Shown: positions 8,052 through 17,602, numbered from the stretch's first letter. The stretch: DNA of 64,000 nucleotides from UBA9926 sp023261215 (GCA_038136035.1 JAYPYV010000011.1:12645-76644); one strand, 5' to 3'. Notes: generated from the sequence alone by a model not told the origin. A program made the numbers and translations.

Positions 8052-9467
8052 TTACTTGGCCGCTGCCGTTTTTTTATACGGTGGGCCCATTTTCTTGGCG
8101 ATGGATGAAAACAGCTTGCTTTGCGAATAGATCGACCGTGCATGGCTGAAGTTCTTGAATCCGTCCACCCCGTGGTAAGCACCCATTCCGCTTGGCCCAA
8201 CACCGCCGAAGGGTAGATTTTCCTGAGCGACATGCATGATGACGTCGTTCAGCGTGACGCCGCCAGACACGGTGTGATCGAGCACTTGTCGGGTCTCGTT
8301 AGCATCGTCGCCAAAATAATAGAGGCCGAGCGGTCGGTCATGTTGATTAACATAATCGATGGTTTCTTCGATGTGGTCATATGTCTTCACAGGCAGAAGC
8401 GGGCCAAAAATTTCTTCCTGCATGATCTTCATATCCTCGCTCGGATTGAGGACCAGCGTGGGGGGAATCCGGTGATGTTCTTGCTGTGAGAAGTCCTCAT
8501 TGCTTGGATTGATGCTGATTATCTCAGCACCCTTGGACTGTGCATCTTCTAAGTAACTATTGAGCCGCTCAAAGTGTCGCTCATTGATGACCGAGGTGTA
8601 GTCTGGGTTATCTTTGATGTCAGGAAACATTTCGTTGACTGCAGTCTGGGCTTGGCTAACAAATTCGCTGATTCGCTCTTGCGGCACCATGGCGTAATCC
8701 GGGGCGAGGCAGATTTGTCCGGCATTCATGGTTTTTCCCGCCATCACGTTTCGCGCCGTCATTGCCATGTCTGCAGAGCGACCCACGATCACGGGCGATT
8801 TGCCGCCCAGTTCCAGCGTGACCGGGACTAGATTTTCCGCCGCCGCCCGCATGACGTGGCGCGCGATGGCGGTTGCCCCTGTGAAGAGTAAATGATCGAA
8901 GGGAAGCTGAGAGAATGCGCTGCCAACCTCCGGTCCGCCCGTGAACACGGCGAGTTCCTCTTCATCAAAAGCGGATTCCAGGGTGGTTTTCATTAATTCA
9001 GAGGTGATGGGGGTATATTCAGAGGGCTTGATCATGGTTCGATTGCCCGCCGCAAACACCCCCGCCAAAGGTGAAAAGGTCAATTGCACTGGAAAGTTCC
9101 AGGGACTGATACAACCCACAACGCCAAGCGGCTGGTATTCGATTCTCGCGCGGCCACCGAGCAGACCCATGGGAAAGGTGGCCTTGCGTCGCTCTGGTTT
9201 CATCCAAGAGCGAACCTGCTTCACGGCATCTTTTAGAGGCCCAATCGCGCCTTGGATGTCTGTGAGCTTTGACGCGTCAAGGCTGCGATTGCCGAAATCT
9301 TCACTCATCGCATCGCAGAAGGCATCGCCATGTGTCTCCAGGACCGCGATGGCGCGTTTCAATCGGTCGATCCGGAGAGAAGCGGGCACTTCGCCCCCTT
9401 TGATTTGGGCTTGCCGTTGGCGATCCAGTGTATTTTGCATCACGGCTAATGTGGGTGCTTCACTCAT
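8052..9467 (-). CDS. Coniferyl-aldehyde-type aldehyde dehydrogenase
   Basis: A 471-residue NAD(P)-dependent aldehyde dehydrogenase. It has the SPWNFPVQL segment near residue 122, the general base Glu in VTLELGGKSP (about residue 220) and the nucleophilic Cys in GQICLAPDY (about residue 252). Its length and the C-terminal tail resemble the class 3 / coniferyl aldehyde dehydrogenase (CalB) subgroup, which oxidises fatty or aromatic aldehydes and lacks the long N-terminus of class 1/2 enzymes. The ATG at 9467 has GGAG 8 bp upstream. The gene stands alone and converges with yjbQ across a GC-rich 119-bp space. Confidence 0.85.
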   Translation of the reverse strand: MSEAPTLAVMQNTLDRQRQAQIKGGEVPASLRIDRLKRAIAVLETHGDAFCDAMSEDFGNRSLDASKLTDIQGAIGPLKDAVKQVRSWMKPERRKATFPMGLLGGRARIEYQPLGVVGCISPWNFPVQLTFSPLAGVFAAGNRTMIKPSEYTPITSELMKTTLESAFDEEELAVFTGGPEVGSAFSQLPFDHLLFTGATAIARHVMRAAAENLVPVTLELGGKSPVIVGRSADMAMTARNVMAGKTMNAGQICLAPDYAMVPQERISEFVSQAQTAVNEMFPDIKDNPDYTSVINERHFERLNSYLEDAQSKGAEIISINPSNEDFSQQEHHRIPPTLVLNPSEDMKIMQEEIFGPLLPVKTYDHIEETIDYVNQHDRPLGLYYFGDDANETRQVLDHTVSGGVTLNDVIMHVAQENLPFGGVGPSGMGAYHGVDGFKNFSHARSIYSQSKLFSSIAKKMGPPYKKTAAAK

Positions 9468-9853
9468 TTTGGGTCTCCGAATCCATGGGCTTGAGCGGTG
9501 AGCGGGCCTGACGCGGAGTCGCCCCGGTCACTCGTGGTAGATTTTACCTACTTTCAAACAAAACAGCGCTCGCGCGTTTGCGTCGAGGTTGTGTTGAATG
9601 AGCGGCCGTACGCGCTTATTTGTTCCTAGATCAGTGATTCGTCGAGCGACAGCCTGTAGGGATTATACGAGGCGCCCCCTGCGTCGCAACGTCTAATCGA
9701 TACCAACAGAAATTGATTCAGAGAGTGCCGGGCGTTTTGACCACGTTGCCCAGCCCGCAGGGTGCTTTGCGAGCCCGCAGGGCGTCGACTACGCGGCATC
9801 GGAGTGGGGCATCGCCTGCCCGGTGTGATCCGTTATCGGACCCTCAAGAGGGC
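9468..9853. other. Intergenic region with an 11-bp direct repeat
   Basis: No supported gene in 386 bp. It precedes the aldehyde dehydrogenase gene (minus strand) and so holds its promoter; the GNAT gene ends at its right edge. AGCCCGCAGGG occurs at 9752-9762 and again at 9772-9782, a 20-bp period (two helical turns). A short plus-strand frame across 9713-9949 has no ribosome site and no recognisable protein features. Confidence 0.5.
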
Positions 9854-10423
9854 TTAGGTCGAGAAGTCATGCACATAAATCAGCGCGGGCCAGTTTCGCC
9901 CGTGCAATTGAATCACATCATCCCGAACGCCCTCGTAACGGCCCCCTGATTTGATCGCGACCCTTTGACTGGCGTCGTTGCTCATCAGCATGCGGATCTC
10001 GACTTTGGCAATGGCACCCGTTTGTCTCGCCCGAGCGAGGACCGCGTGAGCCGCTTCGCTGGCATAGCCTCGCCCCTCAGATTGCTTTCGCACCCAGTAG
10101 CCAAGATTCCAGGCCCCACTCGGTTCGACTTCGCTCAGCCCGCAACAGCCGACGAGATCCCCCGTCAATCGCTCAAAAAGGAGATAGTGAAAGCCTTGGT
10201 GGGCATGAGCCGCCGCCTCGGCATCCCTCAACCAAGCAATGGCATCCCCCAGCGCATAATCTTGGGTGCACCAGCTGAGAAATTGGGACAAGCTTTGGTG
10301 ACTGCCGCGCACCGTCCTAAAGAGCGTTTCAGCATCCTCAGCGCGCGGTAGTCGCAATAAAAGTCGCGGCGTCTCCTCGGGCGCTAAAAGGCCCTGAAGG
10401 CGTGTCTCAGTCGGCTCTAGCAT
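9854..10423 (-). CDS. GNAT family N-acetyltransferase (RimJ/RimL-like)
   Basis: A 189-residue protein when started at the ATG at 10423, which has AGAGGA about 11 bp upstream; a longer frame to 10492 begins in weak sequence. TPRLLLRLPRAEDAETLF, the GYWVRKQSEGRGYASEA acetyl-CoA loop and VAIKSGGRYEGV are the pattern of RimJ/RimL-type N-acetyltransferases, which acetylate protein N-termini, antibiotics or small amines. The acceptor is unknown. It diverges from leuC, with an 82-bp shared promoter region. Confidence 0.8.
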   Translation of the reverse strand: MLEPTETRLQGLLAPEETPRLLLRLPRAEDAETLFRTVRGSHQSLSQFLSWCTQDYALGDAIAWLRDAEAAAHAHQGFHYLLFERLTGDLVGCCGLSEVEPSGAWNLGYWVRKQSEGRGYASEAAHAVLARARQTGAIAKVEIRMLMSNDASQRVAIKSGGRYEGVRDDVIQLHGRNWPALIYVHDFST

Positions 10424-10505
10424 AGGCGTTAGGTTCCTCTCGCCGCCATGGTCATCGCTTGGGGTTCTGGTAAACTTGGCGCCTTTCTTCATGGGGTAGC
10501 GTGCG

Positions 10506-11912
10506 TTGGGTAAAAACTTATACCAAAAGGTTTGGGATAGTCACGTGGTTGGCCAACTCGAGAACGGCCAGTACCAGGTTTTTATGGCATTGCATCTGAT
10601 TCATGAGGTGACCAGCCCTCAAGCGTTCGGGATGCTGAAAGATAAAGGGCTCAATGTGGCCTATCCAGCGCGAACGTTTGCGACGGTCGACCATATTATT
10701 CCAACCGATTCCCAGGCTCGTCCCTTAGCGGATGACATGGCCGAACGTATGCTGCAAGTGCTTGAGCAATCGACTGCAGAGCATGGGATTGAATTTTTCG
10801 CCCCGGAAACCGGCTCTCAAGGCATTGTGCATGTGGTTGGACCCGAGCTCGGGTTGACCCAACCCGGCATGACCATTTGTTGTGGGGATAGCCACACGGC
10901 AACCCATGGTGCCTTTGGCTGTATCGCTCTCGGCATCGGTACATCGCAGGTCCGTGATGTCTTGGCGAGTCAGACATTGGCGATGGATCCGCTCAAGGTG
11001 AGAAAAATCAACATCCATGGCGCGTTAAAAAAAGGCGTCACGGCCAAAGACGTGATTTTGCATGTGATTCGGGTCCTCGGCGTCAACGGGGGTGTAGGCT
11101 TCGCCTATGAATACTCGGGAGACACGATTTCGCGCATGACCATGGAAGAGCGCATGACGGTCTGCAACATGAGTATTGAAGGGGGCGCTCGATGCGGTTA
11201 CATCAATCCCGATGAAACCACTTATGACTACTTGAAGGGCAGGGAACGTGTGCCATCGGGCGAGGCCTTTGAGATGGCGAGAGCCCGGTGGGCGAGCTTT
11301 GCATCCGACGACGATGCAACCTACGACGACGTTGTCGACTTTGATGCGTCGCAAATTGAGCCAACCGTCACCTGGGGCGTGACGCCTGCGCAGGCGATCG
11401 GGGTTGGAGAACGCATTCCCACGGCCGAAACCCATACGGATGAGGAGCTGCTGGCCAGCGCGCTGAACTACATGAAGCTTGAGGCGAATGCCCCCATAAA
11501 GGGCACGGCGATTCAGGTGGCATTTATCGGGAGTTGCACGAACGGCCGCCTCAGCGATTTCGAGGCCGTGGCTGAAGTGCTGAGAGGGCATCATGTCGCG
11601 CAGGGTGTGCGGGCGATCGCGGTCCCAGGATCTGAAAAAGTCGATGCGGCAGCACGGGCCAAGGGCTTGCACGAGATTTTTGAATCGGCAGGGTTTGAGT
11701 GGCGTAAGCCGGGCTGTTCGATGTGCCTGGCAATGAACCCTGACAAGCTGGTGGGTGATGAAGTCTGTGCTTCAAGCTCAAACCGAAATTTCATGGGCCG
11801 ACAGGGTTCGAGCACTGGTCGAACCATTTTGATGAGCCCAATTATGGTTGCCGCAGCGGCGGTCGAGGGCGCTGTGGCTGATGCGCGTGAAGTATTTGGT
11901 TTGGAGGGATGA
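10506..11912 (+). CDS. leuC: 3-isopropylmalate / (R)-2-methylmalate dehydratase large subunit
   Basis: A 468-residue aconitase-superfamily large subunit. The TTG at 10506 is chosen because MGKNLYQKVWDSHVV aligns with LeuC N-termini and a GGGG stretch lies about 7 bp upstream. Visible features are IHEVTSPQAF, CCGDSHTATHGAFGC, GSCTNGRLSDF and PGCSMCLAMNPD, which supply the [4Fe-4S] cysteines and substrate residues. With LeuD it isomerises 2-isopropylmalate (leucine) and citramalate (isoleucine). Its stop overlaps leuD. The downstream partner is cimA rather than leuB, so the citramalate reaction is likely an important role here. Confidence 0.95.
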   Translation: MGKNLYQKVWDSHVVGQLENGQYQVFMALHLIHEVTSPQAFGMLKDKGLNVAYPARTFATVDHIIPTDSQARPLADDMAERMLQVLEQSTAEHGIEFFAPETGSQGIVHVVGPELGLTQPGMTICCGDSHTATHGAFGCIALGIGTSQVRDVLASQTLAMDPLKVRKINIHGALKKGVTAKDVILHVIRVLGVNGGVGFAYEYSGDTISRMTMEERMTVCNMSIEGGARCGYINPDETTYDYLKGRERVPSGEAFEMARARWASFASDDDATYDDVVDFDASQIEPTVTWGVTPAQAIGVGERIPTAETHTDEELLASALNYMKLEANAPIKGTAIQVAFIGSCTNGRLSDFEAVAEVLRGHHVAQGVRAIAVPGSEKVDAAARAKGLHEIFESAGFEWRKPGCSMCLAMNPDKLVGDEVCASSSNRNFMGRQGSSTGRTILMSPIMVAAAAVEGAVADAREVFGLEG

Positions 11913-12499
11913 TGGACACTAAGACGAAACGATCTGGACGAGCAGTCTATGTCCCTGGCAATGACATCGACACAGATCGAATCATTCCGGCTCGGTTTTT
12001 GAAGTGCGTCACCTTTGACGAGCTGGGCCCCTCACTTTTTTATGACGAGCGCTTTGACGCAAAAGGCGTGAGTAAGGGGCATCCGCTGGATCAAGCGATT
12101 CACGCAGGCGCTTCGATCTTGATTTCGGATGCCAACTTCGGGTGTGGTTCGAGTCGTGAACACGCGCCTCAAGCCATTCAGAAATTTGGCATCGATGTGG
12201 TGATTGCTGAGAGTTTCGCTGAGATTTTCCATGGCAATTGCACGACCCTGGGTATTCCCTGTTTGCAGATGGCCAAGGCGCCGAGGGCTGAACTCGCGGC
12301 TCTGGTCCAGAAGGCGCCTGAAGAGCCTCTGCTCATCGACCTCGAGTCGATGCAGATCATGTTTTTGAACCAAAGCTTCGCCTTCTCCATGAAGCCCAGC
12401 ACGCGAGAAGCATTTCTTGCCGGGACCTTTGATCCGCTCGATGAGCTCCTTGCCCAACGCGATGCGGTCGCCGCTGTGGACGCACGGTTATCCGCATGA
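11909..12499 (+). CDS. leuD: 3-isopropylmalate / (R)-2-methylmalate dehydratase small subunit
   Basis: A 196-residue swivel-domain subunit with PGNDIDTDRIIPARFLK near the N-terminus, the FGCGSSREHAP substrate-binding loop near residue 75, and FHGNCTTLGIP. It completes the LeuCD heterodimer. Two ATGs in a row (11909 and 11912) overlap the leuC stop; the GGAGGG before them is better spaced for the second, which would remove one Met. Its stop overlaps the cimA start (ATGA), so leuC, leuD and cimA are translationally coupled. Confidence 0.95.
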   Translation: MMDTKTKRSGRAVYVPGNDIDTDRIIPARFLKCVTFDELGPSLFYDERFDAKGVSKGHPLDQAIHAGASILISDANFGCGSSREHAPQAIQKFGIDVVIAESFAEIFHGNCTTLGIPCLQMAKAPRAELAALVQKAPEEPLLIDLESMQIMFLNQSFAFSMKPSTREAFLAGTFDPLDELLAQRDAVAAVDARLSA

Positions 12500-14163
12500 G
12501 CGAAGTGCCCCCTGATCGGATCGAGATTTACGACACCTCGTTACGGGATGGTAACCAGGGGGAGGGGGTCAATCTGAGCTTGGCGGACAAGCTCGAAATT
12601 ACGGCTGTGCTCGACCAACTCGGGGTGCAGTTCACAGAGGGTGGGTGGCCAGGGTCCAACCCTAAAGACAGTGAATTTTTCGTCGCAGCGAGACAACAGT
12701 CGTTCAATCAGATTCAGATTTCAGCTTTTGGATCAACCCATCGTGCGGATTGTCTACCTGAAGAGGATCATTTTCTTCAGCAGTTGATCGATGCGAAGGC
12801 GGATGTCACGTGTATTTTTGGCAAAAGTTGGCTGCTCCACGTGGATCAGGCATTGAGAGTGTCCGCAGACCGAAATTTAGAGATGATTGAGGGCTCGATT
12901 CGATACCTGAAATCGGAAACGGGGCGACCTGTCTTTTATGACGCCGAACATTTCTTCGATGGCTATCGGTCAGATGCGCCTTATGCGCTTGCGACGCTCG
13001 AGATGGCCTTTGCCGCAGGCGCTTCGAGGCTCATCCTGTGCGATACCAACGGGGGGATGCTGCCCCAGCAGGTTGCCGAGGCGGTGTCTGAGGTCCGCGC
13101 GCATTTGCCAGCGGCGCATTTGGGGATTCATGTCCATAATGATGGTGGACTGGCTGTGGCAAACACCCTGGCAGCGGTGTCGGCGGGCGTTTGTCAGGTG
13201 CAGGGCACCATCAACGGTATTGGTGAGCGCTGCGGCAACGTGGATCTGACCTCGGTCATTGCCAATCTCGAGCTAAAAATGGGAAGGCCCTGTTTGCCTG
13301 ACGGAGCGCTCGAACATCTCACCTGGGTTTCGCGGCGCGTCTGGGAGTTGCTTGGGTTTGATGGGCCACTCGGTCAACCTTTTGTCGGTCCTTCGGCGTT
13401 CGCCCATAAAGGAGGGGTTCACGTATCCGCGGTCCTACGAAACCCGGAAACCTATGAGCACGTGACCCCTGAGCAGGTCGGGAACGCGCGCAAGGTGCTG
13501 ATCAGTGAATTAGCCGGGGGGTCGAACGTTCGCGCAAAGTTAGCGAATCGCTATGCAGAGCTCGAGGATGCGCATAAGACAAAAGCGATTCTCGAAGAGG
13601 TTCAAGACAAAGAGCACGCGGGCTATAGCTTCGAAAACGCCGATGGCAGTTTCGACCTTGTTGTGAGGCGTCATCTCGGCCGACTGAATTTCCTGTTTGA
13701 GCCGCTCTTCTATCGTATTTACTCACCCGGCAATGAGAATGCGTCGGACCAAAATGACGTGGATATCGCCGGCGCAATCGAAGCATCCGTGAAATTGCGC
13801 GTAGGCGACCAGGTTGAGTTGCGTGCCGCGGAGGGCAGTGGTCCGGTAGACGCCTTGAATCTCGCGCTCCGAGATGCACTCGCGCCGCATTTTCCTGTGG
13901 TTAAAGATTTGCATTTGACCGACTACACGGTGAAGGTTGTTAACTCAACGCAAGAAACGGCGGCGCGTGTTCGCGTGCTGCTCGAACACACGTTTGAGGG
14001 AGAAACCTTCGGGACCGTGGGCGTCAATGTGGACGTGATTAAGGCCAGCTGGAATGCCTTGGTCGAGGCTTATCACTACGCACTCATTCGGAGCCATGAA
14101 TTTGCGGCCGAGCGACGCTCACTAGACGACGCGGCATCCGGCTCAGAAACATCGCAACCATGA
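12496..14163 (+). CDS. cimA: (R)-citramalate synthase
   Basis: A 555-residue protein of the alpha-isopropylmalate/homocitrate synthase family. IYDTSLRDGNQGEGVNLSL, DTNGGMLP, HVHNDGGLAVANTL and INGIGERCGNVDL define the TIM barrel with metal ligands, and the C-terminal third is the LeuA-type allosteric domain. The length and the EGGWPGSNPKD segment match the CimA type rather than LeuA. It condenses pyruvate with acetyl-CoA to (R)-citramalate, the first step of threonine-independent isoleucine synthesis. The ATGA overlap with leuD places it directly with the next enzyme of that route. The C-terminal domain suggests feedback control by isoleucine. Confidence 0.9.
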   Translation: MSEVPPDRIEIYDTSLRDGNQGEGVNLSLADKLEITAVLDQLGVQFTEGGWPGSNPKDSEFFVAARQQSFNQIQISAFGSTHRADCLPEEDHFLQQLIDAKADVTCIFGKSWLLHVDQALRVSADRNLEMIEGSIRYLKSETGRPVFYDAEHFFDGYRSDAPYALATLEMAFAAGASRLILCDTNGGMLPQQVAEAVSEVRAHLPAAHLGIHVHNDGGLAVANTLAAVSAGVCQVQGTINGIGERCGNVDLTSVIANLELKMGRPCLPDGALEHLTWVSRRVWELLGFDGPLGQPFVGPSAFAHKGGVHVSAVLRNPETYEHVTPEQVGNARKVLISELAGGSNVRAKLANRYAELEDAHKTKAILEEVQDKEHAGYSFENADGSFDLVVRRHLGRLNFLFEPLFYRIYSPGNENASDQNDVDIAGAIEASVKLRVGDQVELRAAEGSGPVDALNLALRDALAPHFPVVKDLHLTDYTVKVVNSTQETAARVRVLLEHTFEGETFGTVGVNVDVIKASWNALVEAYHYALIRSHEFAAERRSLDDAASGSETSQP

Positions 14164-14185
14164 GCAACGGTGCGCCAGCGCCGAG

Positions 14186-15238
14186 ATGGCGGGCAGCTTG
14201 GCCAAAGTGTTCTCTTTGGAAAAAGGCAGATCAGTGACTTGGGAGCAACGCTGGCATCCGCTGCTCGAGCGATGGGTGACCATCACCAGTCACCGCGGCG
14301 GACGACCCTGGCAGGGGCTGAGCGCAACCGCCAATGACGACCACCGACCGAGTTTCGACCCACAGTGTTATCTTTGCCCTGGCAATCGGCGCATCAGTGG
14401 CGAGCGAAACCCGCAGTACGCGCAAGTCTATGTGTTCGACAACGACCACCCATCGTTGGGTGCGACGGTCGCGCCACCCCCACCGCAGAGTACCTTTTAT
14501 CGCGTTGCGCCGGCGGCCGGTCGATGCCGAGTCATGTGTTATGACCCAGATCATCAGCGTCGTTTAAGCCATCTGGAAATTAACGAGCTCGAGATCGTGC
14601 TGAAGTCTTGGCGTCACGAAACTGAGATGCTGAGCAGTGAAGGCTGGGCTCATGTGTTCATCTTCGAAAATAACGGAGAAGTGGTCGGCGTCTCAAATCC
14701 TCATCCGCATTGTCAGATTTACGCTTTTCCTTTTGTCGTCGATACCATCGCGCGAGAACTGCGCGCTGCTAAAACCTATCGTGAGGCGCATCAACGGCCC
14801 CTCTTTCAAGATCTCATCCAGGCAGAGCGAGACGATCAGCGCCGAATTCTCATAGACAATGAGGGATGGCTCGCGTTTGTGCCTTACTTCGCGCAATTTC
14901 CTTTTGAAACCATGATCTGCCCACATCGCCCAGTGCGTCAATTGACCGAGCTGTCTGACCTGGACATTCAGGACTTAGCCGTGGTGATGCGCGCGGTGCT
15001 TGGTCGGCTGGACGGGGTTTTAGGGCAAGCGCAGTCTTACATTTTGTCGGTGCATCAAGCACCCGCCGCGCTGATCGATCCTGAGGATTATTCGCTTTAC
15101 ATCCATATCCAGCCACTGCTTCGGGCCCCCGGGTTGCAGAAGTTCCTCGCCGGTGTGGAAACCGCTGCTGGACAATTCCTGAACGACGCAGCGCCTGAGG
15201 CGCACGCGCAAGCGCTCATGGAGGTTCCTCTGAATTAG
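14186..15238 (+). CDS. galT: Galactose-1-phosphate uridylyltransferase
   Basis: A 350-residue HIT-superfamily enzyme. The two pairs CYLCPGN and the later His residues fit the GalT zinc site, and NPHPHCQIYAF near residue 175 carries the nucleophilic His in HPHCQ; many bacterial enzymes have HPHGQ, whereas human GALT has HPHCQ. QSYILSVHQAP and LYIHIQP near the C-terminus are typical. It exchanges UMP between UDP-glucose and galactose 1-phosphate in the Leloir pathway. It sits 22 bp after cimA with no galE, galK or galM in the window, an unexpected partner for an isoleucine operon. The start ATG has only a weak ribosome site. Confidence 0.88.
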   Translation: MAGSLAKVFSLEKGRSVTWEQRWHPLLERWVTITSHRGGRPWQGLSATANDDHRPSFDPQCYLCPGNRRISGERNPQYAQVYVFDNDHPSLGATVAPPPPQSTFYRVAPAAGRCRVMCYDPDHQRRLSHLEINELEIVLKSWRHETEMLSSEGWAHVFIFENNGEVVGVSNPHPHCQIYAFPFVVDTIARELRAAKTYREAHQRPLFQDLIQAERDDQRRILIDNEGWLAFVPYFAQFPFETMICPHRPVRQLTELSDLDIQDLAVVMRAVLGRLDGVLGQAQSYILSVHQAPAALIDPEDYSLYIHIQPLLRAPGLQKFLAGVETAAGQFLNDAAPEAHAQALMEVPLN

Positions 15239-15252
15239 GGGGCGTTTTTTTT
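15225..15252 (+). terminator. Weak intrinsic terminator after galT
   Basis: CCTCT (15227-15231) pairs with AGGGG (15237-15241) over a 5-nt loop, followed after GCG by eight T (15245-15252). The stem is short, includes one G-T pair and overlaps the galT stop codon, so termination here is plausible rather than certain. Confidence 0.38.
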
Positions 15253-15533
15253 ATTGACTGTTTCGGATAAGGTCGGGACGCGAGGGCGCGGTGCGAGATC
15301 GCCTCGACCCGCGGGCATGAACCGTCGCGATGATCGCGAAGGTTGAATCGCTGGCCCTGGATTTAGGATGTCAGCGTCTTATCCGCGGACTTTGGTGACA
15401 GGTGCCCGTTCCAGTTGTCTTCGACTCAGGTTGGCAACGAACAATGAGCCCTTGGGGCAGTGCGCCCTGCGGGGCCCGATCGATTCGCCGAATGAATAAG
15501 GCGATGCTTAAACGTTTTTAAAGGAAAGTAGGC

Positions 15534-16541
15534 ATGAAAGTAGACACACACTTGACCCAAGACTGGACAAAAATTCCTGAACACATCAAGCGCGTTGAAG
15601 CTGAGGGTTATGATGGCGTTGGCACCGCAGAGATGAATCACGATCCGTTCTTCCCGTTGTTGATCGGCGCTGAGCACAGTGAGCGAGTCGAGCTCAGAAC
15701 AGGCATCGCGGTCGCCTTTGCTCGCTCTCCAATGACGTTGGCGAATCAAGCTCACGATCTGAATGCCTACTCGAAAGGGCGTTTCACTTTGGGGCTCGGC
15801 TCCCAGATCCGGGCGCACATTACCAAGCGCTTCTCGATGCCATGGGGTGCACCAGCGGCTCAGATGCGAGAACTGGTGCTCGCCATGCGCGCAATTTGGG
15901 CGAACTGGTACGAAGGCGCGCCGCTTCGATTTGAAGGTAAGTACTACCAGCACACGTTAATGACGCCCGCATTCACACCGGAAGACACTCAGTTCGGCGC
16001 CCCCAAGGTCATTCTGGCTGCGGTCGGTCCCATCATGACGGAAGTTGCGGCAGAAGTGGGTGACGGATTGATTATTCATCCATTTTCAAATGAGAAGTAC
16101 ATCCGTGAAGTCACGCTCCCCGCAGTTGAGCGCGGGCTGGCCAAGGCGGGCAAGAAGCGGGAGGACTTCGAGATTAGCTATACACCTTTCGTCGTGTCGG
16201 GTAAGGATGAGCAAACCTTCGAGGCAGAGAAGGCAACCGCCAAAGCTCGGATCTCATTTTACGGATCCACACCGGCCTATAAGCAGGTGCTTGGTGTGCA
16301 TGGTTGGGGTGATCTGCAACTCGAGCTCAACGCGATGTCTAAGCAGGGACAGTGGAAGGAAATGGCTGAACTCATCAACGATGACATCCTGAATGTCATG
16401 GGCGTGATGGGGGAGCCAGATCAGGTGGTCACAGAGATACTGGCGAGATATGGCGACTTTACCGATCGAACCAGTGGGGCGTTCAGCTTCGTGGAGACAG
16501 AGAAACGCGTCGAAATGGTGTCAGCACTTCGGGCAGGATGA
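15534..16541 (+). CDS. Luciferase-like (LLM) class oxidoreductase, TIGR03617-type, probably F420- or flavin-dependent
   Basis: A 335-residue TIM-barrel protein of the bacterial luciferase-like superfamily. GYDGVGTAEMNHDPF near residue 25, GIAVAFARSPM, the GRFTLGLGSQIRAHI segment near residue 80 and the ILAAVGPIM region follow the pattern of the group named TIGR03617 (putative F420-dependent oxidoreductase). An AAAGGAAAG ribosome site precedes the ATG. Its stop overlaps the mtnA start (ATGATG), so it is the first gene of a coupled trio. LLM enzymes include organosulfur monooxygenases (SsuD, DmoA) as well as F420 reductases, so a role in processing a methylthio compound is possible. Cofactor and substrate cannot be decided here. 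Confidence 0.82.
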   Translation: MKVDTHLTQDWTKIPEHIKRVEAEGYDGVGTAEMNHDPFFPLLIGAEHSERVELRTGIAVAFARSPMTLANQAHDLNAYSKGRFTLGLGSQIRAHITKRFSMPWGAPAAQMRELVLAMRAIWANWYEGAPLRFEGKYYQHTLMTPAFTPEDTQFGAPKVILAAVGPIMTEVAAEVGDGLIIHPFSNEKYIREVTLPAVERGLAKAGKKREDFEISYTPFVVSGKDEQTFEAEKATAKARISFYGSTPAYKQVLGVHGWGDLQLELNAMSKQGQWKEMAELINDDILNVMGVMGEPDQVVTEILARYGDFTDRTSGAFSFVETEKRVEMVSALRAG

Positions 16542-17602
16542 TGGCAAACGCGGAATCGATGCTGCCTCGCAGCATGATGGCTGAGCCTGATCAATTGCGA
16601 ATTCTTGATCAGCGGCAATTGCCAAGGGAAACGGTTTATCTGAGTTGCCGAGAGACGCCTGATGTCATTGATGCAATCAAAACCCTTGCGGTTCGCGGCG
16701 CCCCGGCGATCGGGCTTGCCGCAGCGTACGGGCTGCTGCTCGGGCGTTCAGAGAACTTGGCAGCCGATGCTCTGCTTGAGGAGTTCGAGGCCGCGGCATC
16801 CTCACTGATCGCGGCTCGGCCAACGGCAGTTAACCTGGCCTGGGCCGTTGAGGCGATGATGCAGGTCGTTCGGCGACTGCATCGCGAGGGCTTTCCAGAT
16901 GACTGGCCCACCCGCCTGCGCGCGGAAGCGGATCGGTTGTATCAGGAAGATCGTTCAAGTTGTCTCGAAATCGGCAGGCTGGGTGCATCGCTCATTCCCC
17001 GTGGGGGTCGAGTATTGACGCACTGTAATGCAGGCTCACTCGCCGTATCCGAATTCGGTACGGCACTTGCCCCTATTTATGTGGCCCATGACGCAGGTAA
17101 TCCATTGCATGTCTTTGTGGACGAGACGCGACCTCTGCTCCAGGGCGCCCGCTTGACCGCGTTTGAGCTGATGGCCCATGGCGTGCCCTGTACCTTGATC
17201 ACGGACAACATGGCGGCGCATGTGATGGCTTCCAATCGAATCGACTTGGTGATTGTGGGGGCTGATCGGGTTGCGGCCAATGGCGATGCGGCCAACAAGA
17301 TCGGAACCTTGGGCGTGGCGGTCCTCGCCAAGCACTTTCACATCCCCTTCTATGTGGCCTGCCCGTTCTCAACCGTCGATCTCAGTACGGCGAGGGGAGA
17401 GGATATTGAAATTGAGGAGCGGCACCCGAATGAAGTGACCAGCCTGTATGGGACGCCCACTGCGCCTGAGAATGTGCAGGTCTTCAACCCTGCCTTTGAT
17501 GTGACGCCCGCGTCATTGATTGATGGCATCATCACGGAACGAGGGCTTATCACGGGTCATTTAGCCGAGGGGTTGAAACGGCAGGCGGAGCCGTTCGCGT
17601 GA
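16538..17602 (+). CDS. mtnA: S-methyl-5-thioribose-1-phosphate isomerase
   Basis: A 354-residue member of the eIF2B-like aldose-ketose isomerase family. LAVRGAPAIGLAAAYGL near residue 50, LTHCNAGSLA near residue 165, LITDNMAAHVM and VGADRVAANGDAANKIGT carry the catalytic Cys and Asp and the sugar-phosphate site. It converts methylthioribose 1-phosphate (or 5-deoxyribose 1-phosphate) to the ribulose form in salvage of S-adenosylmethionine by-products. Several Met codons near the N-terminus leave the exact start open; the ATG at 16538 overlaps the previous stop. It ends in a GTGA overlap with the aldolase gene. No mtnP, mtnK, mtnC or mtnD is in the window. Confidence 0.92.
   Translation: MMANAESMLPRSMMAEPDQLRILDQRQLPRETVYLSCRETPDVIDAIKTLAVRGAPAIGLAAAYGLLLGRSENLAADALLEEFEAAASSLIAARPTAVNLAWAVEAMMQVVRRLHREGFPDDWPTRLRAEADRLYQEDRSSCLEIGRLGASLIPRGGRVLTHCNAGSLAVSEFGTALAPIYVAHDAGNPLHVFVDETRPLLQGARLTAFELMAHGVPCTLITDNMAAHVMASNRIDLVIVGADRVAANGDAANKIGTLGVAVLAKHFHIPFYVACPFSTVDLSTARGEDIEIEERHPNEVTSLYGTPTAPENVQVFNPAFDVTPASLIDGIITERGLITGHLAEGLKRQAEPFA

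Noticed and set aside
9713..9949. Plus-strand frame overlapping the GNAT gene end
   Set aside because: No ribosome site and low-complexity translation; it runs into the antisense of a supported gene.
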